64,000 bases of DNA, taken from NCBI GenBank assembly GCA_012295275.1, contig CM022673.1:19955810-20019809 (forward strand). Direction: 5' to 3'. Positions within the stretch are counted from its first letter, which is position 1; every line of letters begins with the position of its first letter. The translations under genes were made by a program, and so were the position numbers. Below are positions 1 to 13,203 of the stretch, in pieces. Under the pieces are notes generated by a model that was given only the letters and a program-made list of their open reading frames with translations, searched no databases and was not told where the DNA came from. Source of the DNA: Chrysomallon squamiferum (Eukaryota; Mollusca; Gastropoda; Neomphalida; Peltospiridae).

Positions 1-2517
1 TTATTATTATTATTTAGTTATTTATTAATTTACTAATTTATTTATTTATTTTAACTGATTAATAGTAATAACTGTTTTGAGGAAATAACATAATAATTAT
101 GGCTTAACAGTTTCAGTCTGATCATTATATATGAGCATAGATATATAAACCTTGCCGCTTAATTCGTTTTCCCCACTGGCGCTGCAGATGCTAGTTTAAT
201 CTCATTAACGTCTTTGACCATCTGTTTGCTTTTAACCGCCATTTAAAGTTTTATCACGAGGACACTTATTTTTTAAAATAGAAGCTGCATCATACCGCAA
301 CAATAAAAGAATAGCATGATGACACCTGGAAAATGGCCACATATATTAAGAAAATTTTATAAACGTGAATAATACGCTATAATTTAAACAACAACATCTG
401 TAAATGTATTCTTTGTATGTAAAACAGAATGCAGTATATTCTCATCAGATTAAAGTTACAATTTATCAAGGTATTCCAGCCAACTCAATTACTCGACTTG
501 AAGAATGCATCTACTGGCTGATTAGTATAGCCACTTTGATAAAAAAAAAACAAAAAAAAACGAAAATCATATATTTCGTTTCGTAAATTTATTACAGCAC
601 AACAACAACAACAATATAATTAGCCCAACACGTAAGATCACATAAAAAAAGAATTATTGTTTATATACTACAGCTTAGGAGAATAAACAAAAAAGTACAT
701 TAGATTAAGGAATGAATTTTCATAATTATATCACTTAGAAATTTCATTCTCGCACCACAAAGACATTCATCAAAGAATTTAAGAACAAAAAAAACCCCCA
801 AAAATCCGAAGTTTTAAAAATGTAAACATTAACACTGGAACTAAAATTAAAATTTTATATACTGGTATCTCTTTTTTAACGCAATTTCATTTTCGCGGTA
901 TTTGATTAACTTGGTAATCATTAATTGCAACCATCCCTTGACGTGCAAGGTTAAAAGAAATCTGTGTCGTTAGCGGCTTTATTGGTCTTTAAACAGCAGC
1001 CACTGAGAACACTAACTACACATTTTAATTTTTACTAAAAAAACAATTCTAAAAATACTACCCTTGACGATGCCTACGAAGAATGAAGGTGTAAAGGAAA
1101 ATAAATACAATAAACTAAAAAAAATTAATAATTAAAAAAAAAAAAAAAAGACATTACCTACTTCAGATATAATTAAAGGATTTGAAGATTTTCATAATTC
1201 TGAGCTGGTTAATCAGTAAATAATGAACCTTTTTATTTTCCTTTCAAGATAAGTAAAATAAGTACATATTTTTCTGTGTCAACATTCGATCAAGGATCAA
1301 TTATACACTTTACCAATAATGATTAATGCGATTTGAATAAGCCAGAGTATTCTGTCGTTCTCCGCAAGTGATAGGTTGATGTCGGTTTTGTTTGGCTAAT
1401 GTATGCCAGCAGTAAACTTGCAACTATTTCGCCGGCTAGTATACTTACCTGAAAATAATTTTGACTTTACATTCCTTTATATCGGTCATTTTCAAGTTCG
1501 CTGGTTCCATTAAAAAGTACCTGGCAGTTGTACATAACACATGCAGCAAAAAGTAATTTGGCCAGGTTTGAATCGATCTGAAGTGTGACGTAACGGTCAG
1601 CTGATCAACACGTGACAGCTTTGAAGGTCGATTTATGCAAGAGGTCGCCTCAAAATAGTAAAAGATGCAAGATACCGTGTCGGCTCGAGTGGTAGAAAAT
1701 CACATTTTTGTTGTACCGGTGCATAGAAACGATAGTTTGGTTTAAATGTTTTGGATTGCAGTATGTGTTTTTATTTGTTTTTTTTATTTATTTAACCCAC
1801 AAAATAAGATGTCTCTTCCAAATATTTATCCAAGCATAGATTCAAGTGAGTTAAATCAGTAACAGTTATTTAACGTTTTAAACAGATTTACATCTCATTT
1901 TCAAAATGTATTAGTCTGTTATATGGTAAAAAAAAAAAAAAAAAAAAAAATTGTAATTGATGTCTAGAATAAGTCCCTTTTGGAAATTAGGATGAATTAG
2001 AAATGTATATTCGTCAATAGTTACTAAACACAAGTGTAATAGTAGTTACACCTTACTGATTTTATTTCTTACTCATCATTTACATTTCTAGTATGAAAAT
2101 TACTAATATTTCAGACAATTAATAATGATAATAAAATGTTTCAAAGATATAGAATTTTCTTACTTATAAAATCACTTGAGATACTTACGGTGAAGGATCA
2201 TTGCAACAGATTTTTTCTGAAAGTAACAGATACAATTACATCTAATTCTTTATATGATCTGTGTAGATCCTCAGATGTTTTTAAAACTTAGATCTCAAAT
2301 CAGTTCATGCAACAATCATGCTTTTATCACGTAACTCATGCTAGTACTTTTTATCCTTTCTCTCTAACTTCCGAAATTAATTAAATTATTCCGTCAAGAT
2401 TTTTAATTAAAAATATTTAAAAAAATAATTTATTTTAATTATATGTGTAAATTCATGCAGCATGCAGATACTTTGTATATTTTAAATGCAGAAGAATAAT
2501 TTTAATTTTATTTATGG
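1..2517. other. AT-rich intergenic DNA, no gene recognised
   Basis: Very AT-rich sequence with short homopolymers. The 61-codon frame at 404-586 is low complexity and is not proposed as a gene. The only less AT-rich patch is about 1540-1740, annotated separately as a motif cluster. Confidence 0.6.
1586..1614. promoter_or_regulatory. Cluster of CRE-like and E-box-like motifs
   Basis: Within 29 bases lie TGACGTAA (1586-1593), CAGCTG (1598-1603) and CACGTG (1609-1614), in a patch richer in CG than its surroundings. Such motifs bind bZIP and bHLH factors in animals. A promoter or enhancer is only a guess, since no transcript start is visible nearby. Confidence 0.25.
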
Positions 2518-2800
2518 CTAGAACACTGTGGATACATGCAAATACGTGTTACTGTAATATGTGATACAAAGAAATGTATATTTTGTGTTGTCCTTGAACA
2601 TACATATCTGAGTATCATTCATATCACTGACTTGGACATCTAACTCACTGTGAATTTTAGAACCAGGGTGGATTTGTTTCTTTTTGTTGAAAACTGCCTT
2701 CAACAATTCGCTGTTTTTGTAATGCTGAGGTCTCGATAACAGAACATTCGATGACCTGCTACCAACTGTAGATATAAAACACTCAGTACTGTAACACATA
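2518..2800 (-). CDS. Orphan terminal exon candidate, function unknown
   Basis: On the minus strand a pyrimidine-rich acceptor (CCCCAATTTCCAG, ending at 2801) is followed by an open frame of 93 codons ending in a stop at 2518-2520. The translation is mixed and not low complexity (for example SRSSNVLLSRPQHYKNSELL) and contains four cysteines. It matches no family I recognise. It could be the last exon of a minus-strand gene whose other exons lie at higher coordinates (candidates at 5031-5129 and 9502-9572), but the phases were not linked. It could equally be a chance frame. Confidence 0.25.
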
Positions 2801-2867
2801 CTGGAAATTGGGGATAATATTCTGATTGATTATTGGCAATTAAATTTTTCTGAAACTTAAAATGAAA

Positions 2868-2870
<3 letters not shown>

Positions 2871-2956
<86 letters not shown>
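2871..2956. repeat. (CT)n microsatellite
   Basis: An uninterrupted CT dinucleotide tract of about 86 bases. Confidence 0.95.
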
Positions 2957-2959
<3 letters not shown>

Positions 2960-3279
2960 CGTGTGTATCTGTTTCAAATTTCAGTTCTGAAATATAATAA
3001 ATTATTCAGAATAATAAATTTTTAAGGAAATTTGATGAACCGAATGTTTTTATTTTGTGTAAAATATTTAATTTCTCATTACTTACCATAGTGAGGAATA
3101 TGTTTAATATTCCATGGTAATGTAGTTTTCACACTTCTGAAAAACAAAAATCAGTTGTTATTATTATTTTTTTTTTTTCTTGAACTAACAATAATGAAAA
3201 CAAGAGTTTTAAAAATAGTGAATAACTGTAGGAAAATTATATATGTATTAATAGTGAACCCCATTAAATATGGCTACGA

Positions 3280-3760
3280 ACAGCGCCGGCCATTCCACGA
3301 CTGAGATATTTGCATTTGCCAGATTGCATGGCTAATCTCCAATTTGGAGTTAGTGCGCAGTTCTATTGAAATAATGTCGTTCCTAGTATGCACAATAAAA
3401 GGGTATGACAGTTCTTCTTGTAATACTTGGTCGTCAAAGGTGTTTTGTGATGATAACTAATTCCGCCACAAAACACGATACTTCCCAATCAATCAACTTG
3501 GACAACGCACTCATCGTGATACTGTTTTCCAAGATGACACCAAACACAGAGTCGTTCATCATCATTTCTAAGATGAAAATGAGATACTTCTGTTTCAGTG
3601 GGATAATTTAAACAAACATTCCTATAACGTTTAGAGAACTGGGCCAGTTTATGGATGTTAGATGTGCCATCCTGGATCTTGTAAGAGACCATTTCGGTGC
3701 TGGTACTAACGTTAGTACATTTCCCGTGAATCGTGGTCATTGTGCGAGGAGCTGGTTGTA
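3280..3760. other. Coding-like patch, possibly a decayed transposon
   Basis: This stretch is less AT-rich than its flanks and has open frames on both strands (plus 3405-3611, minus 3489-3740). A plus-strand reading near 3505-3560 gives VFQDDTKHRVVHHHF, loosely like the catalytic DD(N) segment of Tc1/mariner transposases, but stops interrupt it. The family is not established and no terminal repeats were found. Confidence 0.25.
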
Positions 3761-4278
3761 TGCGATCTCATAAATGTATGCTGGTTTGAAAAGATCCTAT
3801 TTTGATGTTGTAACCCTCTCTTAATATAATAAATACCGCTTTATTCAAGTTTTATTTTAACGAGGAAAAATCCCCATATTGATGAATAAGGCCTTAAACT
3901 TTTGAGCGAAATCATAATCCAGCATATATATCAATTGCTGTTTCGGGTTTTTAATGATTTTAATAGTGGCATATTATTAGAAGTAAAAAGTTACATTGAT
4001 TTTTATGTAAGGTATCACAATTTGCAACCAAAGATTTTAAAATGAAAAATTTATTGGGTTGTAATGGCCATTTCAAGATTGTAACGGTTTGGCATTTAAC
4101 GATAAACTACATTGCTGTAATCTGCATTATTTTACATCGTAATGATAAATTATTAAGTAACAGAATTTGTATTAACAATTAAAAATATATACGTATAAAT
4201 CGTAATTATGATTGCTTTTAACTCGCATAGATGTTGGTGACTGATAAGCATTTAGTACGAACTCAGTCCCTTAGTATT

Positions 4279-4280
<2 letters not shown>

Positions 4281-4311
<31 letters not shown>

Positions 4312-4316
4312 GGGGG

Positions 4317-4403
<87 letters not shown>
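4281..4403. repeat. (CA)n/(GA)n compound microsatellite
   Basis: A short CA run passes into about 113 bases of GA, broken once by a G-run at 4311-4319. Open frames across it are repeat artefacts. Confidence 0.95.
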
Positions 4404-4406
<3 letters not shown>

Positions 4407-5030
4407 ATTTTACCTTTTACCACTAAATCCGTTGCAACAGACACCTCCTGCAATGAAAAAAATTCATACCGTTGATAAATAATAAACTCGTCAAAATAAA
4501 CGAATTAAAGTACAAAAGAGGAATGAACTGTTATGAGGTTCTTCACAAACAGCGACACGGTATTTAATCTTCTTTACGGATTGTTCCATGACAGATCTCC
4601 ACGAATTCAAAAAAATAATTAAAAAAAAAAAAAAAAAAAATGTCCACCATTTGTCATATCGTTCAAAACATGATATCTTGCTAGCATGTAATCCATTGAT
4701 AACTAAACACGATAGGTCGATATCACATAACATCTCATATCTGTCTGTCTGTCTGTCCATTCGTCCAGTATGCCTGTCGTTTAGCGCTAGTTAGGTCCAC
4801 CGAGCCAAACTCAAACCCATCCTAATGTAACAAAATGTCTGTCTTTTTGGCGACGCCTAATGCATATCTTAATCTATTGTTATAGAATGGTTAAATATTA
4901 AAACCATTATTGCAATCTCGGTTAAATTTTATTTCAAACTGTGTACTTCCATGCAAAATTAGTTTTTTTTTTTTTCTGTTTACATCGTTAGAAACCAATA
5001 ACTAAACAAGTTTGCAGAATCTTTGTTACT

Positions 5031-5129
5031 TTAACGTACGAAACCAATATCATCGCAATGATCGTCAAAGGTACCACCCTTTCCCACCAACGAATCCATG
5101 GTTGGTTCTAGATACCGTTGTACTGCTGC
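5031..5129 (-). CDS. Terminal exon candidate of an unidentified gene
   Basis: On the minus strand a good acceptor (CTTAATCTCTTTCAG) is followed in phase 0 by 32 codons and a TAA at 5031-5033. The peptide begins AAVQRYLEPTMDSLVGKGG and ends with an acidic, cysteine-containing tail (FDDHCDDIGFVR). Base composition is clearly less AT-rich than the flanks, as expected of coding DNA. I do not recognise the protein. It is a reasonable last exon, but no upstream exon in compatible phase was identified, so it may also be a fragment. Confidence 0.35.
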   Translation of the reverse strand, partial: AAVQRYLEPTMDSLVGKGGTFDDHCDDIGFVR

Positions 5130-8100
5130 CTGAAAGAGATTAAGATTACGGGCGCTAGATTCCAACTAATAAATGCTTAAAAAGTAGTAATTTTAAATTG
5201 TTGACCCTTATAATGCTGTTTTGCTTCTTGCTGAGAAATGCACAAAACGTTTATTTGTTCGCCAACGAACAATGTTGGCCGTTCCACTCGACTGTCGCGG
5301 AGAATCGAGGAACAAAGAATAGGTAAATAACAACATTTTCAAAACTTTTTATTTTCCATTAAAATATATCCTCAAAAAGAGCAAATAAAGCAGATTAAAA
5401 TGAAACCAAGATATCTTTGATAGCACTGACATGATAAAAGTTACGAATTTTTATCTTATAAAATTGAGTGGTATGTTTCCTTCAGGATCTGTGGAGAAAC
5501 GTGATTCAATTCAGTAATTTGGCAATATAAACACTGAATATCTCATATAGTTTCAAACCACTATACAAGTATTATTTATCAAAATGAAACTTTAGATGAG
5601 TTCTGGAGCTATATATATATATGCATTATTTTTACTAAAAGTAAATATTGAATTTTCTTTTTCAGAACTACTGGATCGTAATAAATATATTTTTAATTGT
5701 ATTTTAAAACATTTTTTATACTATCTGTTATTAGTTCCTAAAATATGATTTGGTAATAATAAATTCTGACGGTATTAGAATCAAAAACGTTACTCAGAAT
5801 TTCCGCTATAACGGAAGAAAAAATCAATAAATAGTTCGCTGTAATAGTTCTTACTTATTCAAAGACCGTTATGTTGTAAAAATAATATAACGTGCAGGTA
5901 TTTTGTGCAACTGGTCTCGTAATGTACAACTCTCATACCATTTCAGTTAACTGAGCCCATTACCAGAGGGAAAACAAAACATGTAAATGATATTTCTATT
6001 TACTGTTTCAGGTGATGTATGACTGTGTCACAGAACTTCACACTGAGTGTTAAATCAACACCAGCAGAAAACCAATACATCATCACCTTGTCAACTTTCC
6101 GTCTAATTGCCGTGATTCATTGGTATACGTTCACTAGTAATCAGAAAAATAACATTACAGGAGCAAATTAATCTAACACATTTGTAAAGCAGATTGTGCT
6201 GATTCATATCTGCTTCAGAATATACACTATAACGATTCCATATCCAGCCCAAGACTTAACAATCTGATTACACAGGCTTGTGTTACTATTACAATATTTC
6301 GTAAAATGTTTTCTATAAGTTGTGATTAAAATTTCAATGCATTCGTTTTTCATAGAACTCAGAATTAGTAAAAAATACCGATAGTGAGAATAACTGATAA
6401 ATCTGCATTTTCTGCCTTGATAATTTAATATGGGATTAACAGTCAACTGTATTTTTCTTTGAATAATCTCAAAAACTTGTCACATTTGATAAGATCATAT
6501 AATAAAACATATATTTTAACATTATATGTGTTACATTAATAATTGACATTTGTGTCCATTTTATATTCTTATAAGTTTACATGTGTGGAAGAAAAACAGT
6601 TTTAAAAAGCCTCTAAACAAGTTTGATCGAAAACATAATAAATGACTAAACAATATCTAAAAAAAAAAAAACTATTAATCCATCAAAATATCGTTAACGT
6701 CATTATAGCATTGGCGGTGTGAAACGTGATTTGACATCAGTATGCTCATAAAAGTGTAGCATTTGTAAGAGTTCAGTTTGAAAAATTATATTCTACATTA
6801 CATCTATATTTTTTAGCAGACAAAATAAAAGTTCAACCTGCAAAAAGTATTGATACTATTACTATTAGTACCTTAAAGATAGTTTGCTGTCGTAATTATT
6901 AATTGTTCAAACGCTGTTATATTGTGAAAAGAATATAACGAAGAATGGTAGATAGTCTTCTTACTATAATTTATTTTCTGGCATGTATGCATTAATGGTC
7001 ATTTTCTGCTGTGTACTGAAAAATAATGGTGTCTTTTAAAACTATGTTTCACTAATTTAAAATTATAGTAAAAATGATTTTGACATATATTCGTTTACCA
7101 GTAATTTGAGTCGTAGTTTATGAAAATGAAAACCAGCACAAAAAAAAATGAAGCAAGATATCACTTCAAGATCAAAAGTTATCGAAGAGATGATTAAATA
7201 ATTATACAAAAACTACCATTTATGTAAGGATGTCCTAAGTTAGTTTTCTTCAAATTTAAATAACTTTATGAAACTCTGGATTTCTAAAGAATACAACAGA
7301 TAGAGTAATTGTTTAATGGGTTTTTTTTTTAAAAACGAAGTATTATTATTATTATTTATATTATTTGTTAAAATGGATATAATGCATTATTATTGTTAAA
7401 AGGATACTTATTTTTTGTTAAATGAACGAGAAACGATATTTTTGGTAAAATGGACTACAAAAAACAACAACAAAAAATGTTCTCCTTTTCTACGTGGTAT
7501 TAAATTGGTCAAATTAGTTTGGTACTTAAACTTATGACTATATTCCCGTGACCAGTCATCGTCGAAAATTGTGACAGAAATGCATATTTTACTTGAGAGA
7601 ATTGTACATTTAGCGGGAGGGAATGACAAGTGCAGTTTATTCATATTATACTCTCGTCTAAAATCCTTACAGCATCAGGACACTCTCTGAACTCCTGTAT
7701 ACAATATCGCAGTAGTAGTTTCATACTCGGTTGAATTAAAAATAACTAATTTCGCTTAAACAGATGGCTAATATCCGTATTTGGAAAGACATATTGAAAA
7801 ACACGTGTTTTCAAAATTAAAACAGTGAAAAAAAAAACCAAACAGAAAGGATAATTACCTTCTTCATTCATTACAAATGAAGTAAAAATTTCTATAATAT
7901 TCACATCCTGTTGAACTCGACAGTGATTCCACAGCTCAGATTCACTTTTCACTATTCATTTGCCTTAACACTCTTTGCAGATATCACTTGGTCATTTCTT
8001 TGATGTGTGCAATTTCACATTTTTTCATCCAGATTTGGACTTCTTTATTTTCTAGATTTGTTACATTATCTTCGAACGCAACAGACAGATGGAACTGTAG

Positions 8101-8530
8101 AAAGCCTATCATTGCTTATTTCTTATTATGAGTGGTGATTATTGTTAAACTCATCAGTTCCTTTATCAGTAGATGATGGACAATACTTAATATTGTATAA
8201 TTTTTGTATCAGTATCTTTGGATACCCTCAAGAAAAACAACTTAATCCAGTAAAAATTGACAGGTTTTTCCACAAATCAGGTACCACCTCATTATTATAC
8301 TGTGGGTATTACGACAACATCTGCATTTTCATCAGTTTCTCTATATGCAATATGACTCTTACGTTTTTCTGGCCCCCAGATATGGTTTTCAAATGCTAAG
8401 CAAATTATCGTATTACACCAAAAATAATATTATTGTTTTTGTAACTTATGGCTGATGTGTATGCATCCACAATTCATTTGTTATAAAGACACGACATAAA
8501 AAAAAAAAAAAATTAAAAATTAAAAAAAAA

Positions 8531-8532
8531 TG

Positions 8533-8615
<83 letters not shown>

Positions 8616-8618
8616 ATG
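8531..8618. repeat. (TAA)n/(AAAT)n microsatellite
   Basis: About 55 bases of TAA units run into TAAA units. Confidence 0.95.
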
Positions 8619-8745
8619 GTTCTGAGAAGGAATACCTAAAAGTTCTAATCAATTATTAATTAGTGGCCTCAGTAATGTTAGCAATTCTTAATAAAAGTAT
8701 TAGATATATTTTGTAATAAATTAAGCATTTAATTTAAAAAACGTA

Positions 8746-8818
8746 AGATAATAATAATAATAATAAATAATAATAATAATAATAATAATAATAATCTTAA
8801 ATTAATAAATAAATAAAT
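8746..8818. repeat. (TAA)n microsatellite
   Basis: Interrupted TAA units ending in TAAA units. Confidence 0.9.
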
Positions 8819-8968
8819 GATGAACAGTTTAATAATTACTCTATTGTAATATTGTAAACCAATCCATTCTGTAATAAAGCTTGGTATTGTAATAAGATTT
8901 AAACCTTTTTGAAATAAAATAAATTTTAAACAGTGCCACACGACTGATATATATGACTGCATTTTCCC

Positions 8969-8969
<1 letters not shown>

Positions 8970-9034
<65 letters not shown>
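8970..9034. repeat. (TATC)n microsatellite
   Basis: A tetranucleotide tract of about 65 bases, decaying into related units as far as about 9080. Confidence 0.95.
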
Positions 9035-9036
<2 letters not shown>

Positions 9037-9501
9037 TTGTCTATTTATCCATCTGTCTGTCTATATATCTGTTTATCTATGTATATCGAGTAATTCATAA
9101 ATATATTTTTTTTTATTCTTCTACTTATTATTTACGTGGAATTTATAAATTTTGGTATATAGCTGACGTTATTCGCTGAATATTAACAATTGTGATTATG
9201 TACAAAAAATAATATAAATTCAGTTTCAAGTAACATTAAATGTAAGGTTAACTAAAAACAAAGTTAACAAAATCAAATTCTCGAAACGAAATAGATTAAC
9301 TCATTAGTTACATTCTACACTTTGATTATTTGCCCTTTTTTATACAGTGTGTTTTAAGAGGTAAACGGAAACTAATGTTTAAGAAAGATTATTTGATTAT
9401 TTTGTTTTGCTTTCTGATTCTTAATTTTGTGCATGGTATGATATAATAACATGATTTAAATTTTTAATCAGAAACTTTGTTCAGAAATGTAAAATACTCA
9501 C

Positions 9502-9572
9502 CGCCTGGTAATGTACTTGAAGGCCATATTAAACAAAGTGTGAACAGCAGCTTCATAGCGAACGGTTCAAAC
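9502..9572 (-). CDS. First coding exon with a signal peptide (minus strand)
   Basis: On the minus strand an acceptor (TCCTTTTTGCAG) precedes 16 untranslated bases, an ATG at 9556-9554 and 55 coding bases ending in a strong donor, G|GTGAGT. The translation is MKLLFTLCLIWPSSTLPG: a basic start, hydrophobic core and small residues, as in a secretory signal peptide. The intron is phase 1, the usual arrangement for a signal-peptide exon. The remaining exons should lie at lower coordinates, but I could not identify them with confidence. The gene product is therefore unknown. Confidence 0.4.
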
Positions 9573-9719
9573 CTGCAAAAAGGACAAATGAGACATTATC
9601 AGCTTAACATGGTTGGATATCATTCTGGCAGCACATACGAAAACCTAAGCTCAAATCTAATAACAAAAAAATCTAATAACAAAAAAATCTAAAACCAGTG
9701 CAGAACATCCAGAAAATAA

Positions 9720-10942
9720 CACGAAAATTCATAAAGGTCCAATTTAAAGCAAGAATCCAACCTACACGAATTAACTACATTTCACCTGGGAATACATCAT
9801 CAAGCTATCTGTGAAATTACTTCACGCAATACATTACACGGATGATACTTAGTGAGTTAATAACATATAATATTAATTGCACATGATAAACATTCAAATT
9901 TTGCATCCTGTTTTGTTCATGAAAAGAAATTACATTGGACTGTTTGCTGAAGACTCGAAGCAGCAACAGAATTTTTTTAAAGTTCACGATGGAACAAGCA
10001 GTGGCAATAACTTGGAAACATGTTTCAGTAGTTTGTAATTGCTTATGGCGTGCATATCTCTATTTGCCGGATAATCAATTTTATTTACGCATACCTTCAA
10101 ATAATATGCAAATCAGATATAAATATTTGTATACCATCATTCATAAAACTTAATTTATATTCGTAATACATTCATTAGATACTGGCACTTCATATTTAAT
10201 CTTGGAACACTAACTGTAATTTTTTCATATTTTTACTAAAAGAGACACAAAAAAATTTATGTTTCTATCTTTATTCCAACAAACTTCTCCAATTTTTCAG
10301 TAATAAAAACATTTAGAAGAAAACGCCGTTTTGAGAAAATCATTTTTCAGAAATTTCTGCACATGCACAGACTTCAAGGATTTAATATATACTGTACGTT
10401 TTTCCATATTCATCCCTAGCTCAAATCTAAGTTAGCAGTACACCGAAACTGGCTCTGCCCAAAAATTGGAGGGTATTCTGACTGTTTTGTCTTAGTACTT
10501 TAATATATAATGAAATGCCTAATTATAATCTGATTTTATTGTTAAAATTGCATTTGGATCAGAATGAAAATAACTATGTGAAGAGATGTTACAACACATA
10601 AGATAAACCACAACCACGGTAGGGTAGGATAGACTGACAGAGGGTGGGGTTAAATTTCTAAGTTCAGCTCCTCTGAAGGGCAAATAGAGTTCATTTCACC
10701 AACCTATCCTGACAGAGCAGTATGTTTATAAAGCTAATTATATTTCAGTTCGTATTTCTTAAGGGAATTATCAACTTTTTATGGATTATTCAGTTTCTGA
10801 ATGCAATATTTTGATGGTAACATCTGATAATTTATATATTTTTTTTAATCATTAAAAAAAAAGTTTTTTTATGAAAACATGCAATTATTCACCAGAATAA
10901 ACACAAATGTCCAAAAAAAAAAAAATAAAAAATAACAACAAC

Positions 10943-10995
<53 letters not shown>

Positions 10996-11434
10996 GTATT
11001 AAATAATGTTAAAACTGTGTTAAACCCGCCTCACAGATTAATTTACTCCCTTGAAATCGCGAACATCAGCTTCCATAACAAAAAATATAAGTTTTTTTGT
11101 ATGTTAATGTTGTTTTTTACAATCTGGATATCAAAGAACATATTCTCAATACCCTTTGCTATTCATGTATAGCTTCTATTATTTTCAAGGTAAGTCTCTT
11201 AATAAACGTTCTTCGCTAATAGTTTTCTCCACAATCCATTCCCATTCACTTACATAGGGAGATCGTAAGTTCATTTCTGACCACGAGTGACCGTCGTTTA
11301 ACGCATCCACCCTTTTCACTGTTGTTCATCAGAATAAACTCCGGGGATTTTTTCGCGAACACACAACTGAATACAGATTAATAACTCATTTGAAACAGAT
11401 TTACATTGCCTAGTTAATTTTATTTTCTCTATAT

Positions 11435-11467
<33 letters not shown>

Positions 11468-12250
11468 GTCTTCTTTGTTGTTTGTTTTATGCTATTCATA
11501 TTACTTATTAAAATATTGACAATATCTTTTTTAATCGTGCCAGTTTTATTTTCTCATTTAATCAATCAGCAGGTGCATTTTCACAAATTACATTGCCACT
11601 TCTATTATTTTCGATGCTATTCTTTCAGACTGGTCTGTGATTTACCTGTTTTAGAAAATACTTTTATTTTGGAAATCCTAAAAATAATTTTAATTCTATT
11701 AAAAAATAAATGCGATGACAATACTATTCAGAAAGTTTCAGTATGATTTCTAAAAATAAATTTTATTAGAAATAATATATATATAAATAATATGTATATA
11801 AATGTTTACACATCAAAATAATAAAAAAAATAGTAAACAGCTCAGACGCAGCAAACAGCTATTTATTAAACCTGAAAAAAGAAACAAAGATAATATTCAA
11901 CAACTTGGTAAATATTTATTTTTCTAGGAACGATGAATTAGTTATAAATAAAAATGTCCTCTTCTTTTTTTTTCATAGATAATCGAGCTAGTTTTATGTG
12001 GAATATATGTTTGTATTTCAATGATAAACATGATAATTCAGGTAATTTTAACTTCTTGAAACATGGTAGAGATACATTGCTTCCAGTATCCTGTCTTTGA
12101 TTGAAAATTCAAAGATGAATCTAGAACTGCAAGATAGTGCCATACTGACAATAACATTTATATTCCTTTATTAATACAAACAAGGTCGTAGTAATATTAT
12201 TTATTTTGTATTACTTACTTATTCAACTATTTATCTTTTTTATCACAAGT
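9720..12250. other. AT-rich intergenic DNA
   Basis: No convincing exon. It contains a (TAA)n tract at 10942-10995 and a (TTA)n tract at 11441-11466. Open frames here are short, AT-rich and unsupported. Confidence 0.5.
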
Positions 12251-12289
12251 TAATTGATTTTAATTAATGTTCAAAAAAATGAAGGAAAC

Positions 12290-12291
<2 letters not shown>

Positions 12292-12379
<88 letters not shown>
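12292..12379. repeat. (GA)n microsatellite
   Basis: An uninterrupted GA tract of about 88 bases. Confidence 0.95.
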
Positions 12380-12381
<2 letters not shown>

Positions 12382-12994
12382 AGTGATTATTAAAAAAATT
12401 AATAATGATAGGTATAAAATCAGTGTCTTTCTTAACATGTTCTATGTTCCTTTGCATAAGAATTAAGGATATATGTAATAGATAAAATGCTAATATCATA
12501 ATAAATATTACGGATTAAATAAAATACCGAGTCTGTTAACAGATGTTGAACAAGAGCAATCTTGAAACGTATTCATTGTATGACATAATAACTTTTACCT
12601 TGTTTAAATGATTTTTTGCTAACAAAATATTAAGATTCACGTACAAGGAACATGTATTATTTAGATATCGGATTCAACATTAAATAAAATCTTTTCAAAA
12701 CTATAGAAATTATTAATTGATACACTTGTCTAAAATAACAGGTACTTGTTTACTATTTGATTAAAAATAAATATATATATATCCTGTCTGGGTTTTTTCA
12801 CACTATATAATTCTGTTATTTCAAATGTATGAACAATATATGTAAATTTACTGATCTTTGTTAAATGATGTTAAATGTCAGATTAAAGATGTATGTTATT
12901 GCCTGAAACACCCAGTAACATTTGTTTATGACAAAACATGAAATACTGATCGTTATTATTATTATTATATATCTTTACCTCTTGGTTGGTGCAG

Positions 12995-13203
12995 ATGTGA
13001 AAAAATCGATTTCTACTTACCTAGTCATGATCTACGCTGGGAATGGCAATGTGACACCTATCTCACTAAGGACATACATTCATATGTATTCACCTTCGAA
13101 AAGGCAGATGTTTTATGAGTACATTCCTTATACTTTGGAAAATGAATTAATCGCCGTCAGTTTGCGCAGCCAACGCATTACTCTGACAATAGGCGTGGTG
13201 TGA
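12995..13203 (+). CDS. Terminal exon candidate, function unknown
   Basis: A pyrimidine-rich stretch ending in GGTTGGTGCAG (acceptor at 12993-12994) is followed by an open frame of about 68 codons ending in TGA at 13201-13203. Composition is less AT-rich than the flanks and the peptide is varied (for example SPSKRQMFYEYIPYTLENEL), without cysteines. The frame also stays open upstream to an ATG at 12928 through a run of isoleucines, which could be read as a signal peptide but is more simply the intron's polypyrimidine/TTA tract. I do not recognise the family. Confidence 0.35.

Larger units (their letters stand above)
5310..9480. other. AT-rich intergenic or intronic DNA
   Basis: Mostly featureless AT-rich sequence. 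The minus-strand frame at 6204-6446 follows a CAG acceptor and codes for four cysteines, but its composition is as AT-rich as the surroundings and no family is recognised. A minus-strand frame near 7830-7937 has a donor-like GTAATT but only a weak acceptor. Neither is called as a gene. Confidence 0.4.

Noticed and set aside
4231-4482. Open frames on both strands rich in Arg-Glu or Leu-Ser
   Set aside because: They exist only because a (GA)n tract has no stops in some frames. The same applies to 12254-12466, 43600-43893 and 61153-61416.
8446-8962. Tyrosine- and leucine-rich frames on the minus strand
   Set aside because: Translations of (TAA)n tracts. The same applies to 17844-18056, 29165-29557, 50226-50573 and 57296-57490.
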